From JAMZMI01 sp964353015 (lineage in GTDB: Bacteria; Bacteroidota; Bacteroidia; Cytophagales; Cyclobacteriaceae), in NCBI GenBank assembly GCA_964353015.1, contig CAYGUA010000005.1, forward strand, positions 62,001 to 126,000: a stretch of DNA of 64,000 nt, written 5' to 3'. Below, piece after piece: positions 44,801-55,191 of this stretch (its first letter is position 1; the number at the start of each line of letters is the position of its first letter). The position numbers and the translations under genes were made by a program. Below the pieces are notes generated by a model, which saw only the letters and a list, made by a program, of their open reading frames with translations, had not been told where the DNA came from and made no database searches.

Positions 44801-47800
44801 CGACTCCAAATTCTAAATTGATCAATTTTCCCATCTAGTCCCGAATCATGTGTGCCTGTCCATGAAGCTCCTCCACTTGAACCAATTCTTAGATTTGAGG
44901 AGCTATTAAGAACAGCTTCACCAGTCCCTTCAGAGGAAGCGTTCATTGAGAAGGGCTTCCCATCCAAATAGAAAACAATTTTACTATTCGATCCAAAGCC
45001 CTCATCATATACAGCAAAAACCTGATGATAAGCACCATCATCTAAGTTAAAGGTTTGTTCAGAAAAGTAATTTATTTCGCCAGATGCTTGACCAAACGCA
45101 ATATTAACTTTTAAGTCTTCATAATTCCGCCAAACAAATCTCATTTCACCATCATCAAAACTTCCGTCCCAATTTCCAATAAAATATGCTTGCTCTTCTG
45201 TTCCGGGATTAATGTACACCCATCCTCCAATGGTTAATTGATCAGTTACACCAATTGAATTTGCTTGACCAATATCTATCCAATCATCCACCCCATCAAA
45301 ATTTGCAGCACCATTGGCCTTGCCAAATCGATCAGTGGTGTATGCTACTCCTCCATTCTCTGTACCATCATTCCCATTCCCACTTTGGTCAGTAGCATCT
45401 CCATCAAAAGTGTAGTGGGCTACTAAACCATCATCAACAGTTACACTGACTGTCCAATCCTGAGTGGTCCCATCCTCAGCTGTTACTGTATAGGTAACGC
45501 GGTTGGTAAAGTCTTGAGCTGCTCCTGAAAGTGGGGAAATTGTAGCACCTGTGGAAAGAGTGATTGCCGGGCTCAGAGAGACGAGTGAAGTACCATATTC
45601 GACCTCAATATCCACCGTATGATCTGTGGAATTGATCGTAGCTGTGCCTGTCTCTTCAGGAAAAGTGAAGGTGGTGATATCGGTTTCTTTTGATGGGAAA
45701 AGCAGTTCATACCATACAACCTTGTCGTCACCAAAATAAGCGGCAAGGACATCCAGGTCTCCATCCCCATCTACATCGGCCGTGGAAACACCGAATGGTT
45801 CGGAAACAAACACATAATCGACCCCAGATTCTGTAAAATTTTGATTCCCATCATTGTAGAAATAAAATAACCGATCATCCTGTCCACCCGCAGCGACAAT
45901 ATCCAAATCCAAATCTCCATCCAAATCCCCAATCACAAATGACCTTGTCTGCCTTGCGCTTGTGGAAATGGTAATCTGCGTGAAATTTTCAGCACCGTCA
46001 TTTTCATACCAAGCCACCCTGCCGTCTCCCCAGGTAGCTGTCAGTAAATCAAGGTCTCCATCACCATCCATATCTACAGCGTCCAAATCATACCCATTTG
46101 ATGCAGACAGGTTATTTACGATTTCATGCGCTATGAAAGTCTCTAATCCATCATTTTCATACCAATTCAACCGCCCATCCCCGGCTGTTCCCACTGCAAT
46201 ATCAAAATCACCATCAAGATCAATATCCAATACTTTAACCGCATAAGGGTTGCTCAGAGAGCTAGCGAGTTCAATTGAGTTGTAACTCTGATTCCCGTCA
46301 TTTTTGAACCAAACCAGGCTTCCTGATACTGTACCGGCAATGATATCAGTGCTTCCGTCCCCATCCAGGTCAGCCACATCAAGACCAAATGTTCCTGTAG
46401 TATTCAAGTCTACTTTCGAGAAAACCTCCGAGCCATTGTTCGAATAAATCACTAGCCCATTGCCAGAATCTGACGTAAGTATGTCTGTATCTCCATCCTG
46501 ATCATAGTCACCTAGTTTTAGATCGAAAGGAACAACTTGATCCACACTTGTTGCACTAAAATTTTCTGACCCGTCATTTTGAAACAATTGAATGTTGTAA
46601 TCAGAGCCAAACCCGCCGGAATAAGAGACAATATCCATGTTGCCATCCTGATTCAAATCATTACCCAATGCACCATTGGCAAAATTTACAGTGGCAATAG
46701 TGTTCTTTATAAAACCTGTACCGGCATCCGGTGTACCATTTTTGGTGACAAACCTGAAATGATTGTCTGCTGACACCAGACCTATGATTATATCAACAGT
46801 AATCACTTCTCCTGGCCTGAAATCCACCGTTGGATCAAAGGTTATCACATTAGATCCCGCACCAGAAAAAGTGCCCTGGATCATTCCTGACTGACTACCA
46901 AAAACTTTGATGAAATCACTGTTTACCGTAGATGCAGAAGGGGCATTATCGAAATTGAGTTGTATGTTGGTATTTCTTTCTGCAAATCGCTCTTCCTGGA
47001 CCGGGAATGTAGAGATTAAGGCTACATTGATCTCTGCAACATTGATCTCCGCAAAGCTGTACCAGCTTTCATGTCCTTCTACCTGATCAATTGAACCGTC
47101 AGCCTGTGTATCGTAAGCTGCCACACATACCTCATCCAAAACAGATAGACCGGAAACATTATAACTGGTTACGTTTCCAACATCAATTCTAGTGGTGAAA
47201 AAATACGGAGCACCACGATAATCTCGAAGTGTAGTATTATTATCATATCCCCCTACTCCATAGTAAACATAATACCCTGCCACATCACTTTCACCGTTGG
47301 CCTGCCAGCTCAGATTGATACCTCCGGCCCCATCATCAACCTTCATCACATTTACGGGTGGAGAAATAGGTGCCTCAGTGCTGTAAGAAGATAGTCGATT
47401 AGAAAAATCCACCAGCCCCAGCTCAAGATCGTCGTTTTGATCGTAAATCTTACTGTTAATGATCGATGCGCTGTTACTGTCCCAGTAGTTGCCCTGGGCA
47501 GTGATATTAGTGGTGGTGGTGTTTTCAATATGGTAGGTAGTACTGCTGAGGAAGTTTGATCCTGAAATTTGTATGTCAGCAGACGGGCCGTAAGAGAAAT
47601 TAATTCCAACATCAGCATTTGTAAAGGTGACATTGTTAAATATCTGATTGCTATTGGTGGGAATTCGATAAAATTCTTCGGTATCTTTTCCGACAAACGT
47701 CACATTTGAAAGGATCGCCGACCCACTCGCATATACAGCTTGGTTGTAAGAATTATTTTTCCCAAACACAACTACATTGGTCATATCCAAAGCGGTACTA

Positions 47801-50800
47801 AAATCAATTCTTGGGTTCAGGAACTTTGAGTAAGAAAAGTCGCCCGTGTTAACTGGTAAATAGCAATCCTGAAAAACGGAATTTGCTATAGTAAGTGTCG
47901 AGATATTTGTTTGGGCAGTAAAACTTTTCACAATAGAGTTATTAAAAGTCAAAGAGGCTTGGCTGCTAAATCCACCCAAAGTAAAACCCTCAATAAAAAC
48001 ACCTTGGAAAGAAGTGCTAACATCTTCCAATGTAAATGCTGAAAATGTCCCGCCTATGATCTCCAAAACAAACTGGCTTGAATTTTCTGTGTTGGTAATT
48101 GTAGAATTACTAATTACTGGTTCAATCATCTGGCTGGTGGCAGATTGATCATAACTGGCGTAGGTGCTGAACTTTGAATTCTCCATCTGAACGCCTGTCA
48201 TTACAAGAGTCCCAGTGTTAGCAGGCGAATCCCCACTTTGTCCTTCCAGGATCGCGCCTTGAGGCCCGTTGAAAATCGCATAGTCGATATTGCAACTGTT
48301 TAAATCAGTTTTGCGAATCTCGAGCATATGGTCATTGCCTTCTACGCTGTTTCCATTGAAAGTCACCGGGTTACTTTCCAGGCCATTTACCTGTATCGTG
48401 CCAAAGACCAGAATGCGGAAATCACCAGTATAGTTGATCACTACGCCGGGCTCAATGGTCAAAGAGTAGGCAGCTGGCACCCCAACATCTCCTACTACGT
48501 TGTACGGGCTACCGGCAATTGTCCAGGTGTCGCTTTCGATCAAGTTACCACTTACATCCGTACCTGCTCCTCCTGAAGGAACAGCAACAGCGACCTGATC
48601 CGAATAAGCACTCTCATTGGCACTGCCATCCACCGCCTTGATGCGGTAGTAATAGTTCATCCCGGCTGATAATCCGGTGTTGTTAAAAGTGGTATTTGAA
48701 GTAGTGGAAAGTTCCGTTGTAGGATCAGGGCTCGTTCCTCTGAATATTTTGTATTCGGTGACTGCCACGTCAGGATGCGCATCCCAACTTAGCTCGGCTG
48801 TTGTTCCATTGAGATTAGCCTGCAAGCCTGTAGGCTTTGTGAGGTTGAGTAGTGTGAAGTTCGAAGGAGCTGTGGTTGATTGCCCAAAGGAAGAAACGCC
48901 GATAGCCGTGTTGTTCAGTGCTCCGGCTGGCACCTCGAATGTTAATTCTGTTCCAGAGGCATTAACGAAAAGCACAGAAGCTGAAACTGCCCCTACCGTA
49001 ACAGCGTTATTTTCTGCTGACAATGCAAAACCAGTTCCTGTCAGCGTAATGGTATCGCCAATCGCCGCTTCTGCCTGGTCTACTGTGGTGATTGACAGAT
49101 TATTGAAGACAGATATGATGTTTGACTTATCTGACACTCCCGCCGAATTCGAAGCGGTCAGCTGGTAATAATAGATCCTATTGTCTTCCAAACCTGAGAC
49201 TTCAATGGATCCGTTTGTGGCACTGTTTACAAGGATCAAATTCTCATAGCCGGAAACAAGTGATGTGAAATCTGGATTAGTGGACAATGAAAGGGTATAG
49301 AAAGAAATATTGCTTTCAGAGGTCCAATTTGCGGTGAAAGAGCCTGAGCCCAAGTTTGATGCATTAAGCACCGAAGGTTTAGTTGGTGCTGAAACATTTA
49401 TACTAAGAGATGATTCAGAGGCTAGCGGAGAGCCTTTAAAAGTCGGATCTACAGCCTGAACTGTCCAATAAAGGTTGCCTTGAGGCAAACCTCGAAGCAC
49501 GATTGAAGTCCCTTGGACTCTACCCCTTCTAGCAATCAACCTTTCACCTGAGGCATCAGAAAAATTATCAGTTAAATCATAAACTCCTGGTTGAGAACCT
49601 ACATAAATATCATAGTTAAGACCCAATGAGGGAGTTTCCTGATCAGTAGATGCTGACCAACTGAAATCAACATCTCCATTCTCAGCGACTATAGCGGACA
49701 ATCCTGAAGGGGCCGAAGGGGCGATATTTACCTTTGTATTTCTGTTTTCATAGAGTTTGGTTCCCCCAGTAGAACCTCCATCTATAGTTCCACTAATAAG
49801 AATATCAAGATCACCGTCGTAATCAATGTCGCCAAGACTGACACTTGAAAACTCATAGTCAGCTATCTGATCAATAAAAAACTCAGTAAAACTACTACCC
49901 GTATTTTCGTACAGCTTAGTACTTGGTGTAGCAAAATTATTAAGACGGCCAGAAACGATCAGGTCATAATCACCATCATTATCAAGATCAGCCCATCGAG
50001 CCTCACCATATTCCACACCTGTCAATCCGTATTTGGCCTGAAACGTTGATCCTATATTCTCATAGATGGTGCAAAGTGTGCTAGTGGCTCGACCCATCAC
50101 CACCAAATCCAAATCGCCATCTGCATCATAGTCGGCCAAATCTCCATTGCCTCTCCAATGGTCTGTCACGTTATTCTGAAAAACCTCTACAAAACCTGTC
50201 CCTGTATTTTGATAAAAACTTGCTTGCCTGTCATTCGATGTATTACGACCAGAAATGAAAAAGTCCAAATCTCCATCGTTATCGATATCTCCCCATTCGG
50301 TAAAGCTGGATATATCAAAACCTTCTACTTGATTTCCATATATTGTTGAAAAGTCCTCTTCAGTTTGGATGTAAAAATCAGTGATATTTAATTCGGAATT
50401 TTCTGAATCCCCAGTAAGGGTAATATCCGATTTACCATCGTTGTTAAAATCAACCCATCTAACCGAGTTATCACGGGCTGTTACGATTAAAGGTGAGTAT
50501 CTATTAAATCCAGAACCTGAATTTTCATAGACAGCAGTGAAAATTTCTGGCATCTCACCCTCTATCAACAAGTCCAAATCACCATCGCTATCAAAGTCTG
50601 ACCAGTCTGCACGACTTTCGTACAAATCCACAACATCCCCTGAATATATTTCTGAATAACCGTCCATACTCAAATTATAAAATTTACTTGCATAGCCTGG
50701 GCTTTGAGCGCCTGAGACGAACAGTTCCATCTCTGGATCATTATCCAAGTTTATCAAATCAGATACTCCGTTGTAGACGTTAATAAACTGACCAGAATAA

Positions 50801-51555
50801 ACCTCTGTAAACCCTGGATGGTAGTTATTCTCGGCGTAGAGTTCCGTAATTTCAGATTCTGATAGGGCGCGGTTGTAGATGCGGATGTCGTCTACATCAC
50901 CTTCCAGCTTGCTGTCGCCATCACCTTTTTGACCGATGAAAACATCAACTGTGGAGGTCTTGATCGAACGCATGGAAGGGTCGTTTAGTGTACCTTCCAG
51001 ATTTCCATCAATGTAGATATTCAGATCACCGTCTGTATTTGAATAGGTCATCAAGAAGAAGTGCCATTCGTTATCCCTGAGGTTAGTAGAAAGATTCAAT
51101 TCCAGAGCTGTGTCATCTGTAAAAATGACGCGTCCCATGGCATTGCCAGACGCGCCGGGATGAGCTGCAAAAAGGTGCCAGGACGCATCAGTTCCAAAAT
51201 TGTTTTTAGATATAATCGTCTGTGCGTTTGATGAGCCGGTCACTCTCACCCAGGCGGCTACAGTCAGTTCATCAGAGATATTAAAGACAGCATCGTTTCC
51301 AATCTGAATATAATCTGATCCGTCAAACGAGTAAGCACTGTTAGCCGTTCCAAACCTATCTGCGGTAGTCGTTGCACCGTTCATTGTGCCATTGTTGCCA
51401 TTTCCAGATCCATCATTTGCATTACCATCAAGTGGGTAATAAGCCACATAATCAGTAGGGATCTGGGCGTGAAGGGTGAAATGAAAAACTAAAGCATAAA
51501 ACAATAAACCCCATCTGGGGGGAAAAACTGGTCTTGAACTATGAATTAATCGCAT
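35826..51555 (-). CDS. Giant modular T9SS-secreted surface protein, interrupted by a scaffold gap
   Basis: One gene broken only by 100 N. Two facts support this. First, the sequences on both sides belong to the same repeat. Second, replacing the N run with the 21 bp expected from the neighbouring repeat gives 5,217 codons exactly in frame, i.e. about 5,216 residues. Domain order (residues in that reconstruction): signal peptide 1-31; LamG 33-245; FG-GAP/VCBS repeats with DxDxDGDxD 250-610; fibronectin III and IPT/TIG modules 612-990; right-handed beta-helix 1000-1390; FN3 and Big_5-like Ig 1400-1605; seven more FG-GAP repeats 1612-1952; six LamG domains alternating with DUF5018-like modules 1960-3805; five Calx-beta-like 3810-4396; three cadherin-like 4400-4700; a beta-rich region; and a type-A T9SS sorting domain at the end (LYPNPTTDRVNFGVYA to MTKVVKR). 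Probably a surface adhesin binding glycans and Ca2+. True length may be larger if repeats were collapsed. Confidence 0.85.
42640..43200 (-). repeat. Tandem 261-bp (87-residue) near-identical units flanking the gap
   Basis: The segment encoding NFDIPNQIGDEVINGTDV through GASISPDTGIAQDFTNP occurs twice. Equivalent points at 42819 and 43080 are 261 bp apart, and the copies are almost identical at nucleotide level over both flanks of the N run. This explains the assembly break. Confidence 0.85.
42719..42818. other. Scaffold gap (100 N placeholder)
   Basis: Exactly 100 N inside the giant gene. By alignment to the sister repeat at 43059-43079 the missing sequence should be 21 bp (seven residues), or 21 bp plus a multiple of 261 bp. 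The frame offset across the gap requires a true length divisible by three, which both options satisfy. Confidence 0.9.
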
Positions 51556-51622
51556 GGCGGTAGATTAGGCTTTCTTTTCATTTAATCTATTTTGAGAGAT
51601 TTATCAACAGCAGATTTTTTTT

Positions 51623-52336
51623 TCAATTTCCAGGCAGATCAGGCGGTACAGGTAAATCTGAATCAGGCCCATCTCCCCCACTTATAAATAATACACCAGC
51701 ACCTGCCAGCACCCCTCCTGCTCCTATGATCAATCCAGCTTTACCAGACTTAATGGTCACAGGGAAATTATCAGAAACATATTTTTGGTCATTTGTAGGT
51801 GTAACTCTGATTTCATATTCGCCTTTGGGCATTTTCTTTGATAACGTGGTGGTATAACTCGTGCCTCGATGATTACCTACCAGTTTTTGATAAAGGATGT
51901 CACTTTGATAAATATCAACATCGTACCAGCTAGACTCATGAAAATCATTCCAGGATATGGTGAGATCTTTCCCTCTTTTTAATTTATTGGAATGCGTCGT
52001 GACCTGAACCGGAAATATCGTGGCGCTAATTCGTACATCAAATTCTATCGCACCATCAAAATCTCCTATCATTTTATTTCCATCAAATGAAACAGGCAAT
52101 GGAACATTTGGTCTTAAAGAATTTAGTTGAAGTGGAAGTTGCTTTTGGAAATTGTCGGCAGAAGTAAATACCTTAATTTCATATTCCTCTCTTTCAGAAT
52201 GGTGTGGATTTACGACACAAGTGAAGTCAACTATACCTGCAGGACTAATTTCAAGATTTTCAACTCGAAGGGTTTGAGCTGAGGAAACTGAGCACAATAT
52301 GCCTAACAGTATAGCGGTGAGGAAGCTAAGCTTCAT
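51623..52336 (-). CDS. Exported Kre9/KNH-like beta-sandwich protein with a C-terminal hydrophobic segment
   Basis: A 237-residue protein with a signal peptide (LSFLTAILLGILCSVSSAQ). Residues about 110-195 fit the Kre9/KNH (Ser-Thr-rich GPI-anchored family) pattern: KRGKDLTISWNDF, SWYDVDIYQ, MPKGEYEIRVTPTNDQKYVSDNFPVTI. Residues about 198-217 (glycine-rich AGLIIGAGGVLAGAGVLFI) are a hydrophobic segment that may be a membrane anchor, followed by an acidic/proline tail (DGPDSDLPVPPDLPGN). It is the first gene of the operon; the giant gene starts 67 bp after its stop. Function unknown; a role in anchoring or presenting the giant protein is inferred from position only. Confidence 0.72.
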   Translation of the reverse strand: MKLSFLTAILLGILCSVSSAQTLRVENLEISPAGIVDFTCVVNPHHSEREEYEIKVFTSADNFQKQLPLQLNSLRPNVPLPVSFDGNKMIGDFDGAIEFDVRISATIFPVQVTTHSNKLKRGKDLTISWNDFHESSWYDVDIYQSDILYQKLVGNHRGTSYTTTLSKKMPKGEYEIRVTPTNDQKYVSDNFPVTIKSGKAGLIIGAGGVLAGAGVLFISGGDGPDSDLPVPPDLPGN

Positions 52337-52620
52337 GGTTGGTTTAAGTTTATGATCACTATTTTATGGAAAAAAAAATTAAATCATCCGGTTATTCCCA
52401 CTTATATCATAACGTCAACAATAATTTTCAATATAATTTAATAAATATGGTAAATCGTTTGAATTTTTTGAAAATAATTCATTCTAGTTGAGTGCTCCTA
52501 TAATTAACCAATAATTATTGGACAGACGGCTTAAATTGGGAATTTTTTGATTGTGGATTAAACTTATGTGAGTAATTCGGATTTTGATAGTTCGTACGAT
52601 CCCTGAAAATTGAAAATGAG

Positions 52621-52690
52621 CAGTGAACAGTATACAGTGAGCAGTGAACAGTATACAGTGAACAGTGAGCAGTGATCAATAAACAGTAAT
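52621..52690. repeat. CAGTGA/CAGTATA tandem repeat with a 21-bp period
   Basis: The 21-bp unit CAGTGAACAGTATACAGTGA plus one base occurs at 52621 and 52642, then degenerates into further CAGTGA, CAGTGAT and CAGTAAT copies to 52690. Similar CAGT-rich intergenic repeats are, from memory, common in Cytophagales. Confidence 0.8.
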
Positions 52691-52718
52691 TCAAAAAAAG
52701 GCCGAGAAAAAGTACTTG

Positions 52719-52828
52719 GTAGTTAGTAGGAGGTAGTTAGAAGTGGAAAATGAAAAATTGAAAATTGAAAATGAGAACTGATCAGTTGCTCAAAAGGCCA
52801 AAAGCCAAAAGCCAGGCGCCAATAGCCA
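52719..52828. repeat. Composite of GTAGTTAG, GAAAATT and AAAAGCC simple repeats
   Basis: Three repeat types in a row: GTAGTTAG copies at 52719-52740, GAAAATTGAAAATG copies at 52745-52774 and AAAAGGCC/AAAAGCC copies at 52792-52828. The last is the reverse complement of the repeat at 34248-34277 beyond the other end of the giant-gene operon. Confidence 0.75.
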
Positions 52829-52925
52829 AATAAAAAATATCCTCATTAAATAATTATTAACAAAAATGTTTATGTTTATTCCTATAATACGCCCCGTTTA
52901 AATCCATCATTACAATTGCACAGAC

Positions 52926-53492
52926 ATGAGAATCAATCTAAAAGACAAAAATCTTTTACTCTTACATAAAGGCACCATCACTCCTCCTCTGATCGAATTG
53001 ATATTGGAGTCGTTGGAGCAGAGTGTGACCAATCTGGAGCCAGACAGAAAAGTGAGAAGGAAGTTGACCAATGTGTTTATCGAGGCTTTTCAAAATATTG
53101 GTTTTCATGGTGTGAAAGATCATGATCACTCCAACTCTGATATGATCATTGTGATCTCAAGAGATGGATATTATAAATTGGGCACCACCAACCTCATTGT
53201 AAACTCTGAAATAGAGATTATCAAGAAGATAATAGATGAAATCAACCTCATGGACGCAGAGCAGCTGCGTGAGCGATACAGAGATTTGTTGCAAAATAAT
53301 GAGCTGTCCGAAAAAGGAACTGCTGGACTTGGTTTTGTAGATATTGCCAGAAAAACTGGTCAACGCATGTATTATGATTTCAAGCCTGTAGATGAAAATT
53401 ATAGCTATTTCTATTTTGAGACTAGAATACTCAAGGATTACGCTGATACTGATGAAAAACCAAAAAGAAGGATGAGCAGAGCAGACAATTGA
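52926..53492 (+). CDS. SiaB-family protein kinase-like (DUF6272)
   Basis: A 188-residue cytoplasmic protein with an HATPase-like fold. The N-box-like segment KLTNVFIEAFQNIGFHG and the glycine box GTAGLGFVDIARKTGQRM match SiaB. In Pseudomonas, SiaB phosphorylates SiaC and, with the phosphatase SiaA, controls diguanylate cyclase activity and aggregation. No siaA-, siaC- or GGDEF-type gene is adjacent here, so its partner must be elsewhere. It has its own terminator at 53525. Confidence 0.8.
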   Translation: MRINLKDKNLLLLHKGTITPPLIELILESLEQSVTNLEPDRKVRRKLTNVFIEAFQNIGFHGVKDHDHSNSDMIIVISRDGYYKLGTTNLIVNSEIEIIKKIIDEINLMDAEQLRERYRDLLQNNELSEKGTAGLGFVDIARKTGQRMYYDFKPVDENYSYFYFETRILKDYADTDEKPKRRMSRADN

Positions 53493-53524
53493 TCTGTTCA
53501 TTTTCAGATATTCTTAGAAATTTT

Positions 53525-53552
53525 AAAAGCCTGGCAAACGTCAGGCTTTTTT
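53525..53552 (+). terminator. Terminator after the SiaB-like gene
   Basis: Arms AAAAGCCTG (53525-53533) and CAGGCTTTT (53542-53550) with inner GC/GT pairs and an AAAC loop, followed by T. Confidence 0.85.
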
Positions 53553-53673
53553 GTTGCATGTGAGTGAGTTGCATTATCAGCAACCTTTAAAACAGGTTGT
53601 TTTCCAATAACTATTGATAGGAAAAACGGTTATTTTTTTGTTATTTAGAAGGAACCGCTAATATTAACTTGAC

Positions 53674-54267
53674 ATGCTCAAAGATTTACCCGCACAGAAA
53701 CTGCGTCATTTATTCAATATTCTGGATTTTGATCACAATGGCGTTTTGCAAAAATCCGACCTCTACGGAATCGCCGACAATATTGACATTTTCGCCAATT
53801 TGTTTGACGACACATCAAAAAAGACCAATCTGAGAGAAGATGCGGATCAGATGTGGTCCCTTATTCAGGATTATTTCAAAAATCCACAACTAGATATGAT
53901 CAAGATGGATCAGTGGCTTGATTTTATGGAACATCATTTTTCTGGTTCGGATCTGAGACGTGTCAATTCCAATATCAAAACAGTGGTGACACGCATCCGA
54001 GAAATTTTTGACGTCAATTTTGATCAACAACTTTCGCGTAAGGAATTTATGGCCATATTCGTCTCTCTCCGTGTAGAAATACGGCATGCACATCAATGTT
54101 TTATGGAAATAGACACAAACGGAGATGGTTTCATCAGCGATTCGGAACTGACCAGAGCTACAAAGCAGTTTTTTAGAAGCAACAATCTAGATGATTGTGG
54201 TAATCTGCTATTTGGGGTATTGGGCTCTTCTCACTTTTCCACACAGACCTATCATCTGTACGGATAG
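53674..54267 (+). CDS. EF-hand calcium-binding protein (calerythrin-like)
   Basis: A 197-residue soluble protein without a signal peptide. EF-hand loops: DFDHNGVLQKSD (residues 18-29) and DTNGDGFISDSE (about 149-160) are canonical Ca2+ loops; DVNFDQQLSRKE (about 113-124) is near-canonical. The spacing of paired hands and the length resemble calerythrin/sarcoplasmic Ca2+-binding proteins. Probably a cytoplasmic Ca2+ buffer or sensor. It is convergent with the DUF3108 gene, 12 bp apart. Confidence 0.87.
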   Translation: MLKDLPAQKLRHLFNILDFDHNGVLQKSDLYGIADNIDIFANLFDDTSKKTNLREDADQMWSLIQDYFKNPQLDMIKMDQWLDFMEHHFSGSDLRRVNSNIKTVVTRIREIFDVNFDQQLSRKEFMAIFVSLRVEIRHAHQCFMEIDTNGDGFISDSELTRATKQFFRSNNLDDCGNLLFGVLGSSHFSTQTYHLYG

Positions 54268-54279
54268 ACTAAGTAGAAA

Positions 54280-55077
54280 CTACTCGAATTTGTAGTTCCC
54301 ACCACGGAACTCAGTAAGTTCACATCTCATGCGGCCTACACGCATATTGGCATCAATTCGCACTGGTAGCTTTACGCCATCTTTTACGATCACCCAAAAC
54401 ATCACGGCCTTTTCTTCAGTGAATGTTCTAGTGACAGGAAAGAGCACTATCACTTTGTAAGCCGGATATTCCTTATCCTGAAATTTGATCATATCTATGC
54501 CTGCAAACTCAATCCCAAAATGCCAGACTTTATGATCTTCAAGCGTGCTGATCATCACACTATCTCCCTTTTCGAAAGATTCCCATTTCAAGTCCCTAAA
54601 GAACAAATATGATCCCATGATGTCATACGTATTATCCTCCAGAGGTAATACCCAATCTCTATTTTTTTCTTTATCGGGATCATTGGATTTGCCAGCAATA
54701 TGAACCTTCATGGCATCATAATCAAATGTGTTGATCTGATCCCATTTCTCCCCTCCCTTTGTGGTATGAACTTCGGAATAAATTGCCTTTAGATCATCAG
54801 CACGCAGTTGTGAAGTGTATAAGTCGTCAATGTTTTTTACAAAACTCAGGTACCATGCAGTTTTCGCTCGCAGGTTGGCATTGAAGTACTTTATTCCATC
54901 CTTGAAGCTAAAGGCAGAATCAATAGTGGCAGTGGCTGTGCCTAACGGAAACCAGCCTCCATAACTGATCTTGTATTCCAATCGCTCGCCTAAATAAGTG
55001 AAATCATCAGCGCGCTGAGCAGAAAGAGTGAAAAAAGTAAAAAAGACAATTGAGGTAATGAAAAGCTTGATTCGCAT
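54280..55077 (-). CDS. DUF3108 exported protein
   Basis: A 265-residue protein with signal peptide KLFITSIVFFTFFTLSAQ. The mature part matches DUF3108: LGERLEYKISYGGWFPLGTATATID near the start, KTAWYLSFVKNIDDLYTSQL, NTYDIMGSYLFFRDL and a late KAVMFWVIVKDGVKLPVRIDA. These proteins have a lipocalin/LolA-like beta architecture; function is unknown, probably in the periplasm. Confidence 0.85.
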   Translation of the reverse strand: MRIKLFITSIVFFTFFTLSAQRADDFTYLGERLEYKISYGGWFPLGTATATIDSAFSFKDGIKYFNANLRAKTAWYLSFVKNIDDLYTSQLRADDLKAIYSEVHTTKGGEKWDQINTFDYDAMKVHIAGKSNDPDKEKNRDWVLPLEDNTYDIMGSYLFFRDLKWESFEKGDSVMISTLEDHKVWHFGIEFAGIDMIKFQDKEYPAYKVIVLFPVTRTFTEEKAVMFWVIVKDGVKLPVRIDANMRVGRMRCELTEFRGGNYKFE

Positions 55078-55191
55078 CGCAAGGCATCAGGTAAAAAGAG
55101 TTGCAAAGAAAAGAAATAAAATGAAGGTCGCCATAGATTTCAAAGAGACAATCTATTTAACGGAAGTAATTGTCGTGAATTATCAGCCTTT

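Larger units (their letters stand above)
40060..45430 (-). repeat. Block of duplicated LamG plus DUF5018-like modules inside the giant gene
   Basis: Six LamG domains share nearly identical starts (YTFDGDATDQSGNGNDGT, then DRFGNANSAASFDGVDD) at about 40660, 41610, 42575, 43815, 44725 and 45410, and similar ends (RALSASEI). Their middles differ strongly. DUF5018-like linkers (VTYTVTAEDG, YGTDVTSL) separate most of them. The pattern of conserved edges and diverged centres points to repeated duplication and recombination. Confidence 0.8.
52337..52925. other. Intergenic region rich in simple repeats
   Basis: About 590 bp between the divergent operon head and the SiaB-like gene. It contains four adjoining low-complexity repeat types between 52605 and 52828 and must also hold two promoters. 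No ORF is convincing. Confidence 0.7.

Noticed and set aside
40060..45430. Repeats as insertion sequences or a CRISPR array
   Set aside because: They are in-frame protein modules with no transposase and no spacer structure.
48677..49168. A 163-residue plus-strand ORF within the giant gene
   Set aside because: Valine/serine-rich antisense of FN3 and IPT/TIG modules; no start signal or domain.
35826..51555. Two separate overlapping giant genes, or a frameshifted pseudogene
   Set aside because: The apparent shift is caused by the 100-N placeholder; the repeat-based 21-bp replacement restores one frame of 5,217 codons.
52621..52690. CRISPR-like short direct repeats
   Set aside because: The unit is 21 bp with no unique spacers and no cas genes; it is a simple tandem repeat.
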